Shown here: positions 1 to 6,641 of the stretch, in pieces
Position numbering within the stretch: the first letter of the stretch is position 1
Layout of the letters: every line of letters begins with the position of its first letter
DNA from: SAR324 cluster bacterium
Lineage (GTDB): Bacteria > SAR324 > NAC60-12
Assembly: GCA_028822475.1 (NCBI GenBank)
Contig: JAPKDT010000106.1
Location: 1 to 7,043, forward strand
Reading direction: 5' to 3'
Length of the DNA stretch: 7,043 bases
Translations under genes and position numbers: made by a program
The notes under the pieces: generated by a model
The model's database searches: none
Seen by the model: only the letters and a program-made list of their open reading frames with translations
What the model was told of the DNA's origin: nothing

Positions 1-118
1 CTGTTCAGCTATAAGAGATAGCTCATCTATTAACCTTTGGAACAGCTTTTAATAAATGCAATATTCCATCCCAGAATACCCCTTTTTTAGATTGGTTCCT
101 GCATTTTTAATTTAAAAT

Positions 119-124
119 TATAAT
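119..124 (+). promoter_or_regulatory. Possible -10 box of the ABC exporter gene
   Basis: A perfect TATAAT lies 8 bases before the ATG at 133, inside an AT-rich stretch (102-124) that could help promoter opening. No good -35 hexamer stands at 17 bases; TTGGTT at 92-97 would need a 21-base spacer. If this box is used, transcription would start almost at the ATG and the message would be leaderless, which agrees with the absence of a Shine-Dalgarno sequence there. AT-rich gaps produce such hexamers by chance, so this is tentative. Confidence 0.35.
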
Positions 125-132
125 CCTTAAAC

Positions 133-1944
133 ATGACACAGCCTTTGTCTAAACCTGCGGTAGCAGTCGAGCCAATGTGGAATCTTTTTCGTTATCTGGG
201 ACCAAACTGGAAGTTTTTCAGCTGGTCATGTTTTGCCAGTATTGTGAATAAGGTTCTTGACCTGATGCCTCCAGTACTGGTTGGCTGGGTGATCGATTCA
301 GTCAGACGCGAACCACCGCAGTGGATTTCAAATTTGCTCGGAACTGTTGATCCCTGGAATTTAGCTATTTTCCTTGCCGTGTTGGGTGTCGTTATTTTTT
401 TCTTTGAGAGTCTTTTTCAATGGGCGTATCAGTATGGTTTCATGAATCTCGCCCAGAGTGTCCAGCATCAACTGCGGACAGACGCGTACAATCACTTGCA
501 GACACGTGAAATTGAATTTTTTGAGAACCATCGTATGGGTGAGACGATGGCAATGCTCAACGATGATGTGAATCAGATTGAACGCTTTCTCAACATCGGC
601 TTTAATGAAATTCTGCAATTGATTGTGCTTTTCATTTTTGCTGGAAGTCTGATGTTTGGAGTTTCCTGGGAACTGGCCGTAGTAGGGCTTGTTCCGCTAC
701 CCATTGTTCTCTGGGGCAGTCTTATGTATCAACGTTTAATTTCACCGCGTTACCGGAAGGTGCGTGAAGCAGTTGGTGCACTGAGCAGTCGACTCGAAAA
801 TAATATCGGAGGAATTCTGGTAATCAAGAGTTTTACCGCAGAAAAATTTGAGTCCAGCCGTGTTGCGGATGCTTCAAGACAATACCAAAAAGCAAATTTC
901 GAGGCAATTAAACTCAGTGCTGTTTACGTTCCGCTCATTCGAATGGCGATTGCAGTCGGTTTTGGAGGAGTGCTTCTTCTCGGTAGTTACTGGGTACTTG
1001 AAGATAAAGGTCTGCTGACTGTTGGTGAACTGGTATTCTTTTCAATGATGATTCAGCGGCTGCTCTGGCCGTTGACTAGGATGGGGGTGACGCTTGATGA
1101 ATTTGAACGTGCCAAAGCGAGTGCCAGCCGTACATTCGGTCTGCTCCTCACTCCAAGTAAAATTGTTAATCCCGCAAAGCCTAAAAAACTTGCACTTCCT
1201 GTTAAGGGCAGAATAGAGCTGTGCAACGTTGGTTTTTCTTATCAACGCGGAGGTAAAGTCTTAAATGACTTAAACTTTACGGCTGATTCAGGTGAAATGA
1301 TTGGTATTGCTGGCGTTACAGGTGCGGGAAAATCTACGCTGATAAAAATGCTGCTGCGGCTTTACGATCCTACACAGGGACAGGTTTTGCTGGACGGTAT
1401 TGATCTGCGGGAGCTGGAACTGAGCGAGATACGCAAACAGATTGCCCTCGTCAGTCAGGAGGTTTATCTTTTTCATGGAACTATTGCTGAAAATATAGCC
1501 TACGGTTCAGAAAAGTTGGATTTACAGCGAGTTGAAGCTGCATCACGTTCAGCTCAGTTGCATGACTTTGTGCAGACTCTTCCGGAAGCCTATCAGACCA
1601 TTGTGGGTGAAAGAGGAATTCGTCTCTCAGGAGGACAGCGTCAAAGACTCAGCATAGCCCGTGCTGTGCTCAAAAACTCGCCTGTGATGATTTTTGACGA
1701 AGCGACAAGTTCAGTTGATACTGAGACAGAACGTGCGATACAGGCCAATTTGGCAGGTATAACCAAAGGAAAAACCGCACTTGTGATCGCCCACAGGCTT
1801 TCCACGATAAGATATGCGGACAGAATCCTCGTTCTGCGTGACGGACAGGTTGCAGAAGAAGGGCATCATGATGAACTCGTTGCTAAAAACGGAACTTATG
1901 CAGATCTCTGGCATATTCAGTCCGGTGACTTTGGCAGTAAATAA
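133..1944 (+). CDS. ABC exporter, fused membrane and ATPase domains (MsbA/lipid-drug type)
   Basis: This is a half-transporter of the ABC exporter class that would work as an inner-membrane homodimer, using ATP to move a lipid, drug or other hydrophobic substrate outward. Residues 1-340 form the six-helix membrane domain, with hydrophobic spans near 29-52, 77-98, 158-178, 179-200, 262-288 and 296-314. Residues 355-603 form the nucleotide-binding domain: A-loop Tyr370, Walker A GVTGAGKST at 394-402 (Lys400), Q-loop Gln442, signature LSGGQ at 498-502, Walker B VMIFDE at 518-523 with catalytic Glu523, and H-loop His554. Every motif is intact and the length of 603 is normal for the family. The ATG at 133 has no Shine-Dalgarno sequence before it. 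Met15 is an alternative start, also without a clear one, so the exact N-terminus is uncertain. It stands alone, with a gap before the next gene, and nothing nearby reveals the substrate. It is not obviously linked to the sugar genes. Confidence 0.95.
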   Translation: MTQPLSKPAVAVEPMWNLFRYLGPNWKFFSWSCFASIVNKVLDLMPPVLVGWVIDSVRREPPQWISNLLGTVDPWNLAIFLAVLGVVIFFFESLFQWAYQYGFMNLAQSVQHQLRTDAYNHLQTREIEFFENHRMGETMAMLNDDVNQIERFLNIGFNEILQLIVLFIFAGSLMFGVSWELAVVGLVPLPIVLWGSLMYQRLISPRYRKVREAVGALSSRLENNIGGILVIKSFTAEKFESSRVADASRQYQKANFEAIKLSAVYVPLIRMAIAVGFGGVLLLGSYWVLEDKGLLTVGELVFFSMMIQRLLWPLTRMGVTLDEFERAKASASRTFGLLLTPSKIVNPAKPKKLALPVKGRIELCNVGFSYQRGGKVLNDLNFTADSGEMIGIAGVTGAGKSTLIKMLLRLYDPTQGQVLLDGIDLRELELSEIRKQIALVSQEVYLFHGTIAENIAYGSEKLDLQRVEAASRSAQLHDFVQTLPEAYQTIVGERGIRLSGGQRQRLSIARAVLKNSPVMIFDEATSSVDTETERAIQANLAGITKGKTALVIAHRLSTIRYADRILVLRDGQVAEEGHHDELVAKNGTYADLWHIQSGDFGSK

Positions 1945-1970
1945 AACTCACAGCAAATATATGCCTGCAG

Positions 1971-1988
1971 GTTTCTGACAGCAGAAAC
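1971..1988 (+). terminator. Weak hairpin after the ABC exporter gene
   Basis: GTTTCTG (1971-1977) and CAGAAAC (1982-1988) form a perfect 7-base stem with a 4-base loop, 27 bases after the exporter's stop codon. The following bases, TTGTCTAT, are only partly T-rich, so it is a poor intrinsic terminator and may only mark the message's 3' end. The palindrome CCTGCAGG (1964-1971) abuts it. Confidence 0.3.
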
Positions 1989-1989
1989 T

Positions 1990-2010
1990 TGTCTATCCAA
2001 TAGTTAGACA
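1990..2010. repeat. Short inverted repeat upstream of the EamA transporter gene
   Basis: TGTCTA (1990-1995) and TAGACA (2005-2010) are perfect inverted arms separated by 9 bases, with about 15 bases between arm centres. They lie 72 bases before the transporter's start codon, a place where a dimeric regulator could bind. Six-base arms are short enough to arise by chance and no matching site was seen elsewhere in the window. Confidence 0.2.
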
Positions 2011-2068
2011 CATTCTAAACGGCACCTTGATGGCCTTCACTTCAATCAAAACTGACACAAAATTATAC

Positions 2069-2074
2069 AAAGGA
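2069..2074 (+). promoter_or_regulatory. Ribosome binding site of the EamA transporter gene
   Basis: AAAGGA lies 7 bases before the ATG at 2082 and decides between that ATG and the adjoining TTG at 2079. Confidence 0.6.
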
Positions 2075-2081
2075 TTTATTG

Positions 2082-2963
2082 ATGGATTTTCGTTCGATTC
2101 TGATGGGTGTAAGTTTTTCTCTTATATGGTCGAGTGCATTCACATCGGCCAAGATCCTTGTGACTGCGGCCTCACCTTTGATGGTACTTTCACTACGATT
2201 TTTGATTTCCGGGCTACTAGGAATCGCACTGGCCCGTATGCTGGGGCAGAAAATTCAGTTGAACAGAGGAGAGTGGACAGTAGTGGTGATCATCGGAATT
2301 TCACAGAATGCACTTTATCTAGCATTTAATTTCATTGCGATGCAGTGGATTGAAGCCAGTTTGGCAGCCATCATTGCCAGTTTGCTGCCCTTATTAGTTG
2401 CTGCCGTCTGCTTGGTTTTTCTTGGAGAAAAAACAGGGTTCAAAGGAATGCTGGGACTTACAGTCGGTTTTGGAGGTGTGCTGGTCATCATGCTGGACAA
2501 ACTTAGCGGCAGTAGCGCTTCCCTGGGGATGACACTCTGCCTGATTGGAGTTGCGGCACTGGCAGGGGCTACTTTGTATGTTGGCCGGGTGATGAGTCTC
2601 AACAAAAATGTGGTTATGATTGTCGGTCTACAGATGCTTGTCGGCAGTATAACTCTTTTTCCTTTCTCACTGATTTTTGAGACCTGGAACATTGAATGGA
2701 GCACAAGTTTTATACTTGCTTTTTTATATACAACTCTTGTCCCCGGACTGTTGGGAACAATTATTTGGTTTTTACTGGTGAAAAGAATAGGTCCGGTCAG
2801 GGCTGCTACCTTTCATTTCCTAAATCCATTTTTTGGAGTACTAGTTGCTGCACTTATTCTAGCCGAACCGCTGTCCGTGAGGGACGGTATTGGAGTAACC
2901 ATCATCATGGCAGGGATCCTCTTAGTGCAATTGAATAGAAAAAAGATAGCAAAGATGGATTAA
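2082..2963 (+). CDS. EamA/DMT-superfamily membrane transporter
   Basis: This is a 293-residue, almost entirely hydrophobic inner-membrane protein of the drug/metabolite transporter superfamily. It has two tandem EamA repeats of five helices each, roughly residues 7-138 and 149-284. The family marks are clear: a charged GEKTG loop closing the first repeat (115-119) and, in the second, a FLNPFFG stretch (246-252) followed by AEPL (261-264). Family members mostly export amino acids, nucleosides, sugars or toxic metabolites, and the sequence alone does not give the substrate. The ATG at 2082 is chosen because AAAGGA (2069-2074) sits 7 bases before it; a TTG directly upstream at 2079 would be too close to that site. 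The lactonase gene follows on the same strand after 37 bases, so the two are probably co-transcribed. The transporter might therefore handle a sugar, sugar acid or lactone, but that is inference. Confidence 0.9.
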   Translation: MDFRSILMGVSFSLIWSSAFTSAKILVTAASPLMVLSLRFLISGLLGIALARMLGQKIQLNRGEWTVVVIIGISQNALYLAFNFIAMQWIEASLAAIIASLLPLLVAAVCLVFLGEKTGFKGMLGLTVGFGGVLVIMLDKLSGSSASLGMTLCLIGVAALAGATLYVGRVMSLNKNVVMIVGLQMLVGSITLFPFSLIFETWNIEWSTSFILAFLYTTLVPGLLGTIIWFLLVKRIGPVRAATFHFLNPFFGVLVAALILAEPLSVRDGIGVTIIMAGILLVQLNRKKIAKMD

Positions 2964-3000
2964 TTATGTCCTAATAATTTTTGAACACGAAAAAAAGACG

Positions 3001-3885
3001 ATGAATAATTTTGATTTGGTGGGGGAAGTGGAATGTGTCTGGTTAATTCAGGCAACCTGTGGAGAAGGACCACTTTGGATTGAGGCGGAACAGTCCCTTT
3101 TCTTTTTGGACATTGACGGGCAGATGCTTCACTGCTACGAGGAATATACAGGGGGGCAGCGCAGTTGGGAACTGGAGGAAAAGACCGGTTGGGTTTTGCC
3201 CAGACGTAATCATGAAGGTCTTGTGGCGGGCTGCAGTTCCGGGGTTTATTTTTTGGATCTTAGTTCCGGCAAGCGCACTTTTGCGCTTCTTCCTGATCCG
3301 CAAGAATCAGAAAACCGTTTCAACGATGCCAAATGTGACCGAGACGGAAGAATCTGGGCGGGACGTTCCCATGATCCGGAAACTAAAGCAACCGGCTGTC
3401 TTTTTCGGATTGATCCGGACCTCAGTTTCTCCAACTGGGATGGTCCATACATCTGTCCCAACGGTCCGGCAATCACTGCTGATGACAGCACACTTTATCA
3501 TGTTGATACCTTCGGAGGAACGGTTTGGGCCTTTGATAAACATCCTGACGGGTCAATTAACAACCGCCGGGAATTCGCCAGACTGGATAGTCAAACAGAG
3601 GGATTTCCGGACGGACTCACTGTAGACAGCGAAAACCGCATCTGGCTTGCACACTGGGGTGGAGGACGCATTACCTGTTTCAGTCCTCAGGGTAAGCGCT
3701 TGGGTGTGGTGCAACTCCCCGTACCGCAAATCACGAGTTGCGCTTTTGGAGGTCCGGATCTAAGTTCGCTCTATATCACAACTGCTGCGCGTAATCTCAA
3801 TCTCGATGAGTATCCTCTTGCAGGCGCCCTCTTCCGTGTTGACACTAAAACCAGCGGTTTTGCTTCACCTGCCTTTGCAGGCTAG
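3001..3885 (+). CDS. xylC: SMP-30/regucalcin-family sugar lactonase (XylC-like)
   Basis: This soluble six-bladed beta-propeller enzyme of 294 residues would hydrolyse a sugar 1,4- or 1,5-lactone to the free sugar acid, using one divalent metal ion. The metal and substrate residues of the family are in place: Glu22 (GEGPLW), Arg106 and Asn108 (NRFNDAKCD), Asn154 (CPNGPA) and Asp204 (FPDGLTVD). From memory, these match human regucalcin Glu18, Asn154 and Asp204. Similarity to Caulobacter xylonolactonase XylC, also recalled, is spread over the length: CVW-x3-AT-x-GEGP near the start, YHVDT at 166-170, FSPQG at 227-231, GGPDL at 250-254 and YPLAG at 271-275. The start has only A-rich sequence before it, not a clear ribosome site, but there is no in-frame alternative upstream and the family motifs begin at the expected distance. 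It would act between the dehydrogenase and dehydratase encoded on the opposite strand. Family is certain; gluconolactone or arabinonolactone remain possible substrates. Confidence 0.85.
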   Translation: MNNFDLVGEVECVWLIQATCGEGPLWIEAEQSLFFLDIDGQMLHCYEEYTGGQRSWELEEKTGWVLPRRNHEGLVAGCSSGVYFLDLSSGKRTFALLPDPQESENRFNDAKCDRDGRIWAGRSHDPETKATGCLFRIDPDLSFSNWDGPYICPNGPAITADDSTLYHVDTFGGTVWAFDKHPDGSINNRREFARLDSQTEGFPDGLTVDSENRIWLAHWGGGRITCFSPQGKRLGVVQLPVPQITSCAFGGPDLSSLYITTAARNLNLDEYPLAGALFRVDTKTSGFASPAFAG

Positions 3886-3909
3886 TACCAACCGGCATTG
3901 ACCTTTACT

Positions 3910-5691
3910 TCAGTGTGAGTGTCGTGGAATAGTTTTTCTGATCTTCCGGTATTTGGCGGCGAGTTCGATGATACCTCCTTCGGAAAGCTGTCCTACTGTA
4001 TCGCGGTAGATTTCCTGCCATGGAGTCTGGTGCTCTATTTTCACTGATTTCAAATTTTCTCTGCGTTTCCGGAGTTCGGATTCGTCCAGGATGACATCCA
4101 GAGACCCCAGGTTAAGGTCGATCCGCAAAATGTCACCTGTTATTAACAGGGCCAATCCACCACCTACAGCAGATTCAGGGGAAGCATTGAGGATGGAAGG
4201 ACTTCCGGAAGTACCGCTTTGGCGTCCGTCACCGAGAGTCGGAAGTTCGAGAACTCCCTTACGTATCAACGAATCCGGTGGCTGCATGTTGACCACTTCC
4301 GCAGATCCAGGATAACCTACCGGGCCGCAGCCGCGGATGACGAGAATGCAGTCTACGTCGATCTTAAGTTGAGGATCGTTTATCCGCTCATGATAGTCTT
4401 CCGGACCTTCAAAAACGATGGCACGTACCTCAAAAACGTTTTTATTACCGGGATTGGAAAGATACTGAGAACGAAAATTATCGCTAATTACAGATGTTTT
4501 CATCACTGCCGCGTCACAGATGTTTCCCTTGAGTACAACAAATCCTGCGTTTTCAAGCATCGGTTTCTCATAGGTATGGATCACGTCCGTATTTTGTGTA
4601 GCAGTATCGGCATAATTCTCAGCCACAGTTTTTCCATTGACCGTGAGTGCGGAGTCGTTTAGTTTTCTGGCCTTGAGCAGGGTATTCATGACTGCCGGAA
4701 CACCACCTGCCCGGTGAAAATCCTCGCCAAGGTATTTTCCGGTAGGCTGCATGTTGACCAACAGTGGGATTTCCAAACCAATTTTTTGCCATTCAGATAT
4801 CTCCAGTTTAACACCTACGTGTCGCGCGATAGCATTGATATGGATCGGTGCGTTGGTGGAACCTCCAATGGCTGAGTTGAGAACCACTGAATTTTCGAAA
4901 GCCTCTCGTGTCATTATTTGAGAAGGTGTCAGGTCTTCATTTACCATCTCTACAATACGCAGTCCAGTCCGGTATGACATTTCACCACGTTCACTAAGAG
5001 GCGCTGGTATGGCCGCGCAACCCGGTAAAGACATGCCGAGTCCTTCCGCCAGGGAATTCATCGTAGTTGCTGTACCCATCGTGTTGCAGTATCCCGGAGA
5101 AGTAGTGGCATCAACAACGAGTTGTATGAATTCTTCTTCATCGATCTCACCGGCTGCGAGTAGTTTTCTGGCTTTCCAGACAATGGTGCCTGATCCGGCG
5201 CGCTCACCTTTCCAGTAACCGTTCATCATCGGACCTGAAGAAAGGCAGATCGCGGGGATATCAACCGTAGAAGCCGCCATCAGTAGTGCTGGTGTTGTTT
5301 TGTCACAGCCGATTGTAAGCACTACACCGTCGATAGGATAGCCGAAAAGAATCTCAACTAGCCCAAGATATTGGAGATTGCGGTCCAATGCTGCTGTGGG
5401 GCGTTTACCGCTTTCCTGGATAGGATGTACCGGAAACTCAAGCGGTATCCCGCCGGACTCTCGAATGCCATCACGAACACGGTGAACGAGGCTCATGTGG
5501 ATGCGGTTGCAGGGAACAAGGTCACTGCCGGTTTGAGCGATTCCGATGATCGGTTTACCGGAACGGAGCTCTGCCGCGCTGATTCCATAATTTGTGTAGC
5601 GTTCAAGATGCAGAGCGGTGGTGCTCGGATCACCTGGAATGTCAAACCACTCACGGCTTCTGAGTCTGTCCTTTGTTTTCTCGGTCACCAT
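3910..5691 (-). CDS. xylD: IlvD/Edd-family sugar-acid dehydratase (D-xylonate dehydratase-like)
   Basis: This cytoplasmic iron-sulfur enzyme removes water from a sugar acid to give a 2-keto-3-deoxy sugar acid, the third step of oxidative pentose breakdown. Its 593 residues match the pentonate dehydratases (about 580-595) rather than any truncated form. The three [2Fe-2S] ligands are Cys61, Cys129 and Cys202, one position off the Cys60/128/201 that I recall for the Caulobacter xylonate enzyme. Lys131 in CDKTTPA is the expected carbamylated magnesium-site lysine, and the DGRQSGTSGS loop (488-497) carries the catalytic serine, probably Ser492. Long blocks such as HPIQESGKRPTAALDRN and GSGTIVWKAR are typical of xylonate/arabinonate dehydratases and not of the valine-pathway IlvD. 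AAGAGA sits about 7 bases before the ATG. It lies 51 bases after the dehydrogenase gene on the same strand, presumably in one operon. L-arabinonate, D-galactonate or L-fuconate are alternative substrates. Confidence 0.92.
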   Translation of the reverse strand: MVTEKTKDRLRSREWFDIPGDPSTTALHLERYTNYGISAAELRSGKPIIGIAQTGSDLVPCNRIHMSLVHRVRDGIRESGGIPLEFPVHPIQESGKRPTAALDRNLQYLGLVEILFGYPIDGVVLTIGCDKTTPALLMAASTVDIPAICLSSGPMMNGYWKGERAGSGTIVWKARKLLAAGEIDEEEFIQLVVDATTSPGYCNTMGTATTMNSLAEGLGMSLPGCAAIPAPLSERGEMSYRTGLRIVEMVNEDLTPSQIMTREAFENSVVLNSAIGGSTNAPIHINAIARHVGVKLEISEWQKIGLEIPLLVNMQPTGKYLGEDFHRAGGVPAVMNTLLKARKLNDSALTVNGKTVAENYADTATQNTDVIHTYEKPMLENAGFVVLKGNICDAAVMKTSVISDNFRSQYLSNPGNKNVFEVRAIVFEGPEDYHERINDPQLKIDVDCILVIRGCGPVGYPGSAEVVNMQPPDSLIRKGVLELPTLGDGRQSGTSGSPSILNASPESAVGGGLALLITGDILRIDLNLGSLDVILDESELRKRRENLKSVKIEHQTPWQEIYRDTVGQLSEGGIIELAAKYRKIRKTIPRHSH

Positions 5692-5742
5692 TTATATTCT
5701 CTTGATTGAATTAATATTCTGTTGCTGTTTCATGTAATACAA

Positions 5743-6516
5743 TTACGCACCGATTCCAGCATCCATGAAATAATTCCGGCGGGTACACATACGTCCTGCA
5801 TCGGAAGCAAGAAACAATGCCAGTTGAGCGATGTCTTCCGGAAGAATCCGGTCAGGCAGACACTGCTTTTCAGTCATGAATTTTTCGTATTCTGGAGTCA
5901 TAATTTCCTTCATCTGCCTGGAAGTCCAAACCTGGCCCGGAATGATACAGTTTACACGGATACGATCCTTACCGTAGGCTCGGGCGAGACTCTGGGTCAG
6001 CCCTTCGATGGCAGCTTTGGAGGATGTGTATCCTGGCATGAATTCCAAAGCCATGTGCCAACTGCATGAACCCATGTTGATTATTGCTCCGCCACCGGCC
6101 TCTGCCATTGCAGGTTTTACAGCCTGTGCAGCAAAAAAATGGTGACTGAAATTCAAGCGTAAACGCTGTTCCCAATATTCAGGAGTTACATCCTCTGGCT
6201 CATGTCGTTCATCGCTGGCAGCGTTGTTGATCAGTACACGCACTGCTCCAAGCTTATTTTCTATCTCTGTCACTGCTTTTTTTAAGGCTTCGATATCAGT
6301 CAAATCGCATTTGACAAAAAGAGGCTTAGGACCAGTGGAAGCCAGTTTTCGAACAAGTTCGTTAGAGACTTCCTCCTGAATGTCGAGAAAAGCCACTCGA
6401 CTCCCCTGTCCAGCAAAAGCTTCAACGAAAGACGCACCAATGCCGGAACCACCACCGCTGATGACTACCGTTTTGTTTTTCAAATCCGGATAATGTGGAT
6501 AGTTGACTGTACTCAT
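5743..6516 (-). CDS. xylB: Short-chain sugar 1-dehydrogenase (D-xylose dehydrogenase-like SDR)
   Basis: This cytoplasmic classical short-chain dehydrogenase of 257 residues would oxidise an aldose at C1 to its lactone. It has the nucleotide-binding GGGSGIG (21-27), Asp45 at the end of the second strand, which favours NAD over NADP, NNAA (97-100), and the catalytic set Asn122, Ser150, Tyr163 and Lys167 (YTSSK). The blocks SWHMALE (152-158), SRQ (199-201) and MDAG (251-254) recall Caulobacter XylB, the xylose dehydrogenase; note that this symbol means xylulokinase in E. coli. The reading frame is open up to 6639, but the ATG at 6516 is chosen because MSTVNYPHYP leads into the fold as in XylB, and the 41 extra residues are low-complexity translation of the regulatory gap. 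No good ribosome site precedes this ATG. One oddity is Arg246, where most relatives have Gly in the C-terminal TG motif. Galactose or arabinose dehydrogenase are alternatives. Confidence 0.9.
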   Translation of the reverse strand: MSTVNYPHYPDLKNKTVVISGGGSGIGASFVEAFAGQGSRVAFLDIQEEVSNELVRKLASTGPKPLFVKCDLTDIEALKKAVTEIENKLGAVRVLINNAASDERHEPEDVTPEYWEQRLRLNFSHHFFAAQAVKPAMAEAGGGAIINMGSCSWHMALEFMPGYTSSKAAIEGLTQSLARAYGKDRIRVNCIIPGQVWTSRQMKEIMTPEYEKFMTEKQCLPDRILPEDIAQLALFLASDAGRMCTRRNYFMDAGIGA

Positions 6517-6557
6517 GATAGTTAAATTAATTGTCGGTTCTGGAGATTGAGTTTTAA

Positions 6558-6587
6558 ATTTGCAGCAAAAAAAAAATTGCTGCAAAT
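6558..6587. promoter_or_regulatory. 11-base perfect inverted repeat, candidate operator
   Basis: ATTTGCAGCAA (6558-6568) and TTGCTGCAAAT (6577-6587) are perfect inverted arms around eight A residues. Each arm also contains TTGCnGCAA, which is itself a dyad, with centres 17 bases apart. It lies in the leader between the candidate TATAAT and the dehydrogenase ATG, where a bound repressor could block transcription. On the minus strand the stem is not followed by a T run, so it does not look like an intrinsic terminator. Confidence 0.5.
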
Positions 6588-6606
6588 AGACGGTAAGACA
6601 GTACGA

Positions 6607-6612
6607 ATTATA
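6607..6612 (-). promoter_or_regulatory. Candidate -10 box for the dehydrogenase-dehydratase unit
   Basis: Read on the minus strand this is a perfect TATAAT, about 90 bases before the dehydrogenase ATG. The only near-consensus -35, TTGACA (6639 down to 6634), is 21 bases away instead of 17, so the promoter would be weak or need an activator. It would let the two enzyme genes be transcribed separately from the importer ATPase gene upstream. Confidence 0.4.
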
Positions 6613-6641
6613 TTTGACACAGCTTGACGTATTTGTCAAAT
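6612..6641. repeat. TTGAC half-site cluster over the candidate promoter
   Basis: ATTTGACA (6612-6619) and TGTCAAAT (6634-6641) are perfect 8-base inverted arms with centres 22 bases apart, about two helical turns. A third TTGAC at 6624-6628 is exactly 10 bases from the TTGAC at 6614-6618, and also pairs with GTCAA at 6635-6639 as TTGAC-N6-GTCAA. The cluster covers the space between the candidate -10 and -35 and runs into the stop codon of the ATPase gene (6636-6638), so it could be a regulator site. Confidence 0.4.

Noticed and set aside
2027..2329. 100-residue plus-strand frame starting before the EamA gene
   Set aside because: It overlaps the transporter start in a different frame, lacks a ribosome site and shows no domain.
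2315..2704. 129-residue open frame on the minus strand
   Set aside because: It lies entirely inside the EamA transporter gene, has no recognisable domain and no ribosome site; the plus-strand product is a clear family member.
3059..3625. 188-residue open frame on the plus strand in another frame of the lactonase gene
   Set aside because: The lactonase frame holds all family metal ligands; the shifted frame has no recognisable motif and is a shadow.
4219..4662. 147-residue plus-strand open frame
   Set aside because: It is antisense to the middle of the dehydratase gene, with no domain and no start signal.
5692..5742. Repeated AGAATAT(T)AA words before the dehydratase gene as a possible operator
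   Set aside because: They are short AT-rich words in a 51-base intra-operon gap and are easily expected by chance.
6517..6639. 41-residue N-terminal extension of the dehydrogenase
   Set aside because: The extension is translation of the regulatory gap, has a Cys/Phe/Gln-rich low-complexity character, and the family start matches the ATG at 6516.
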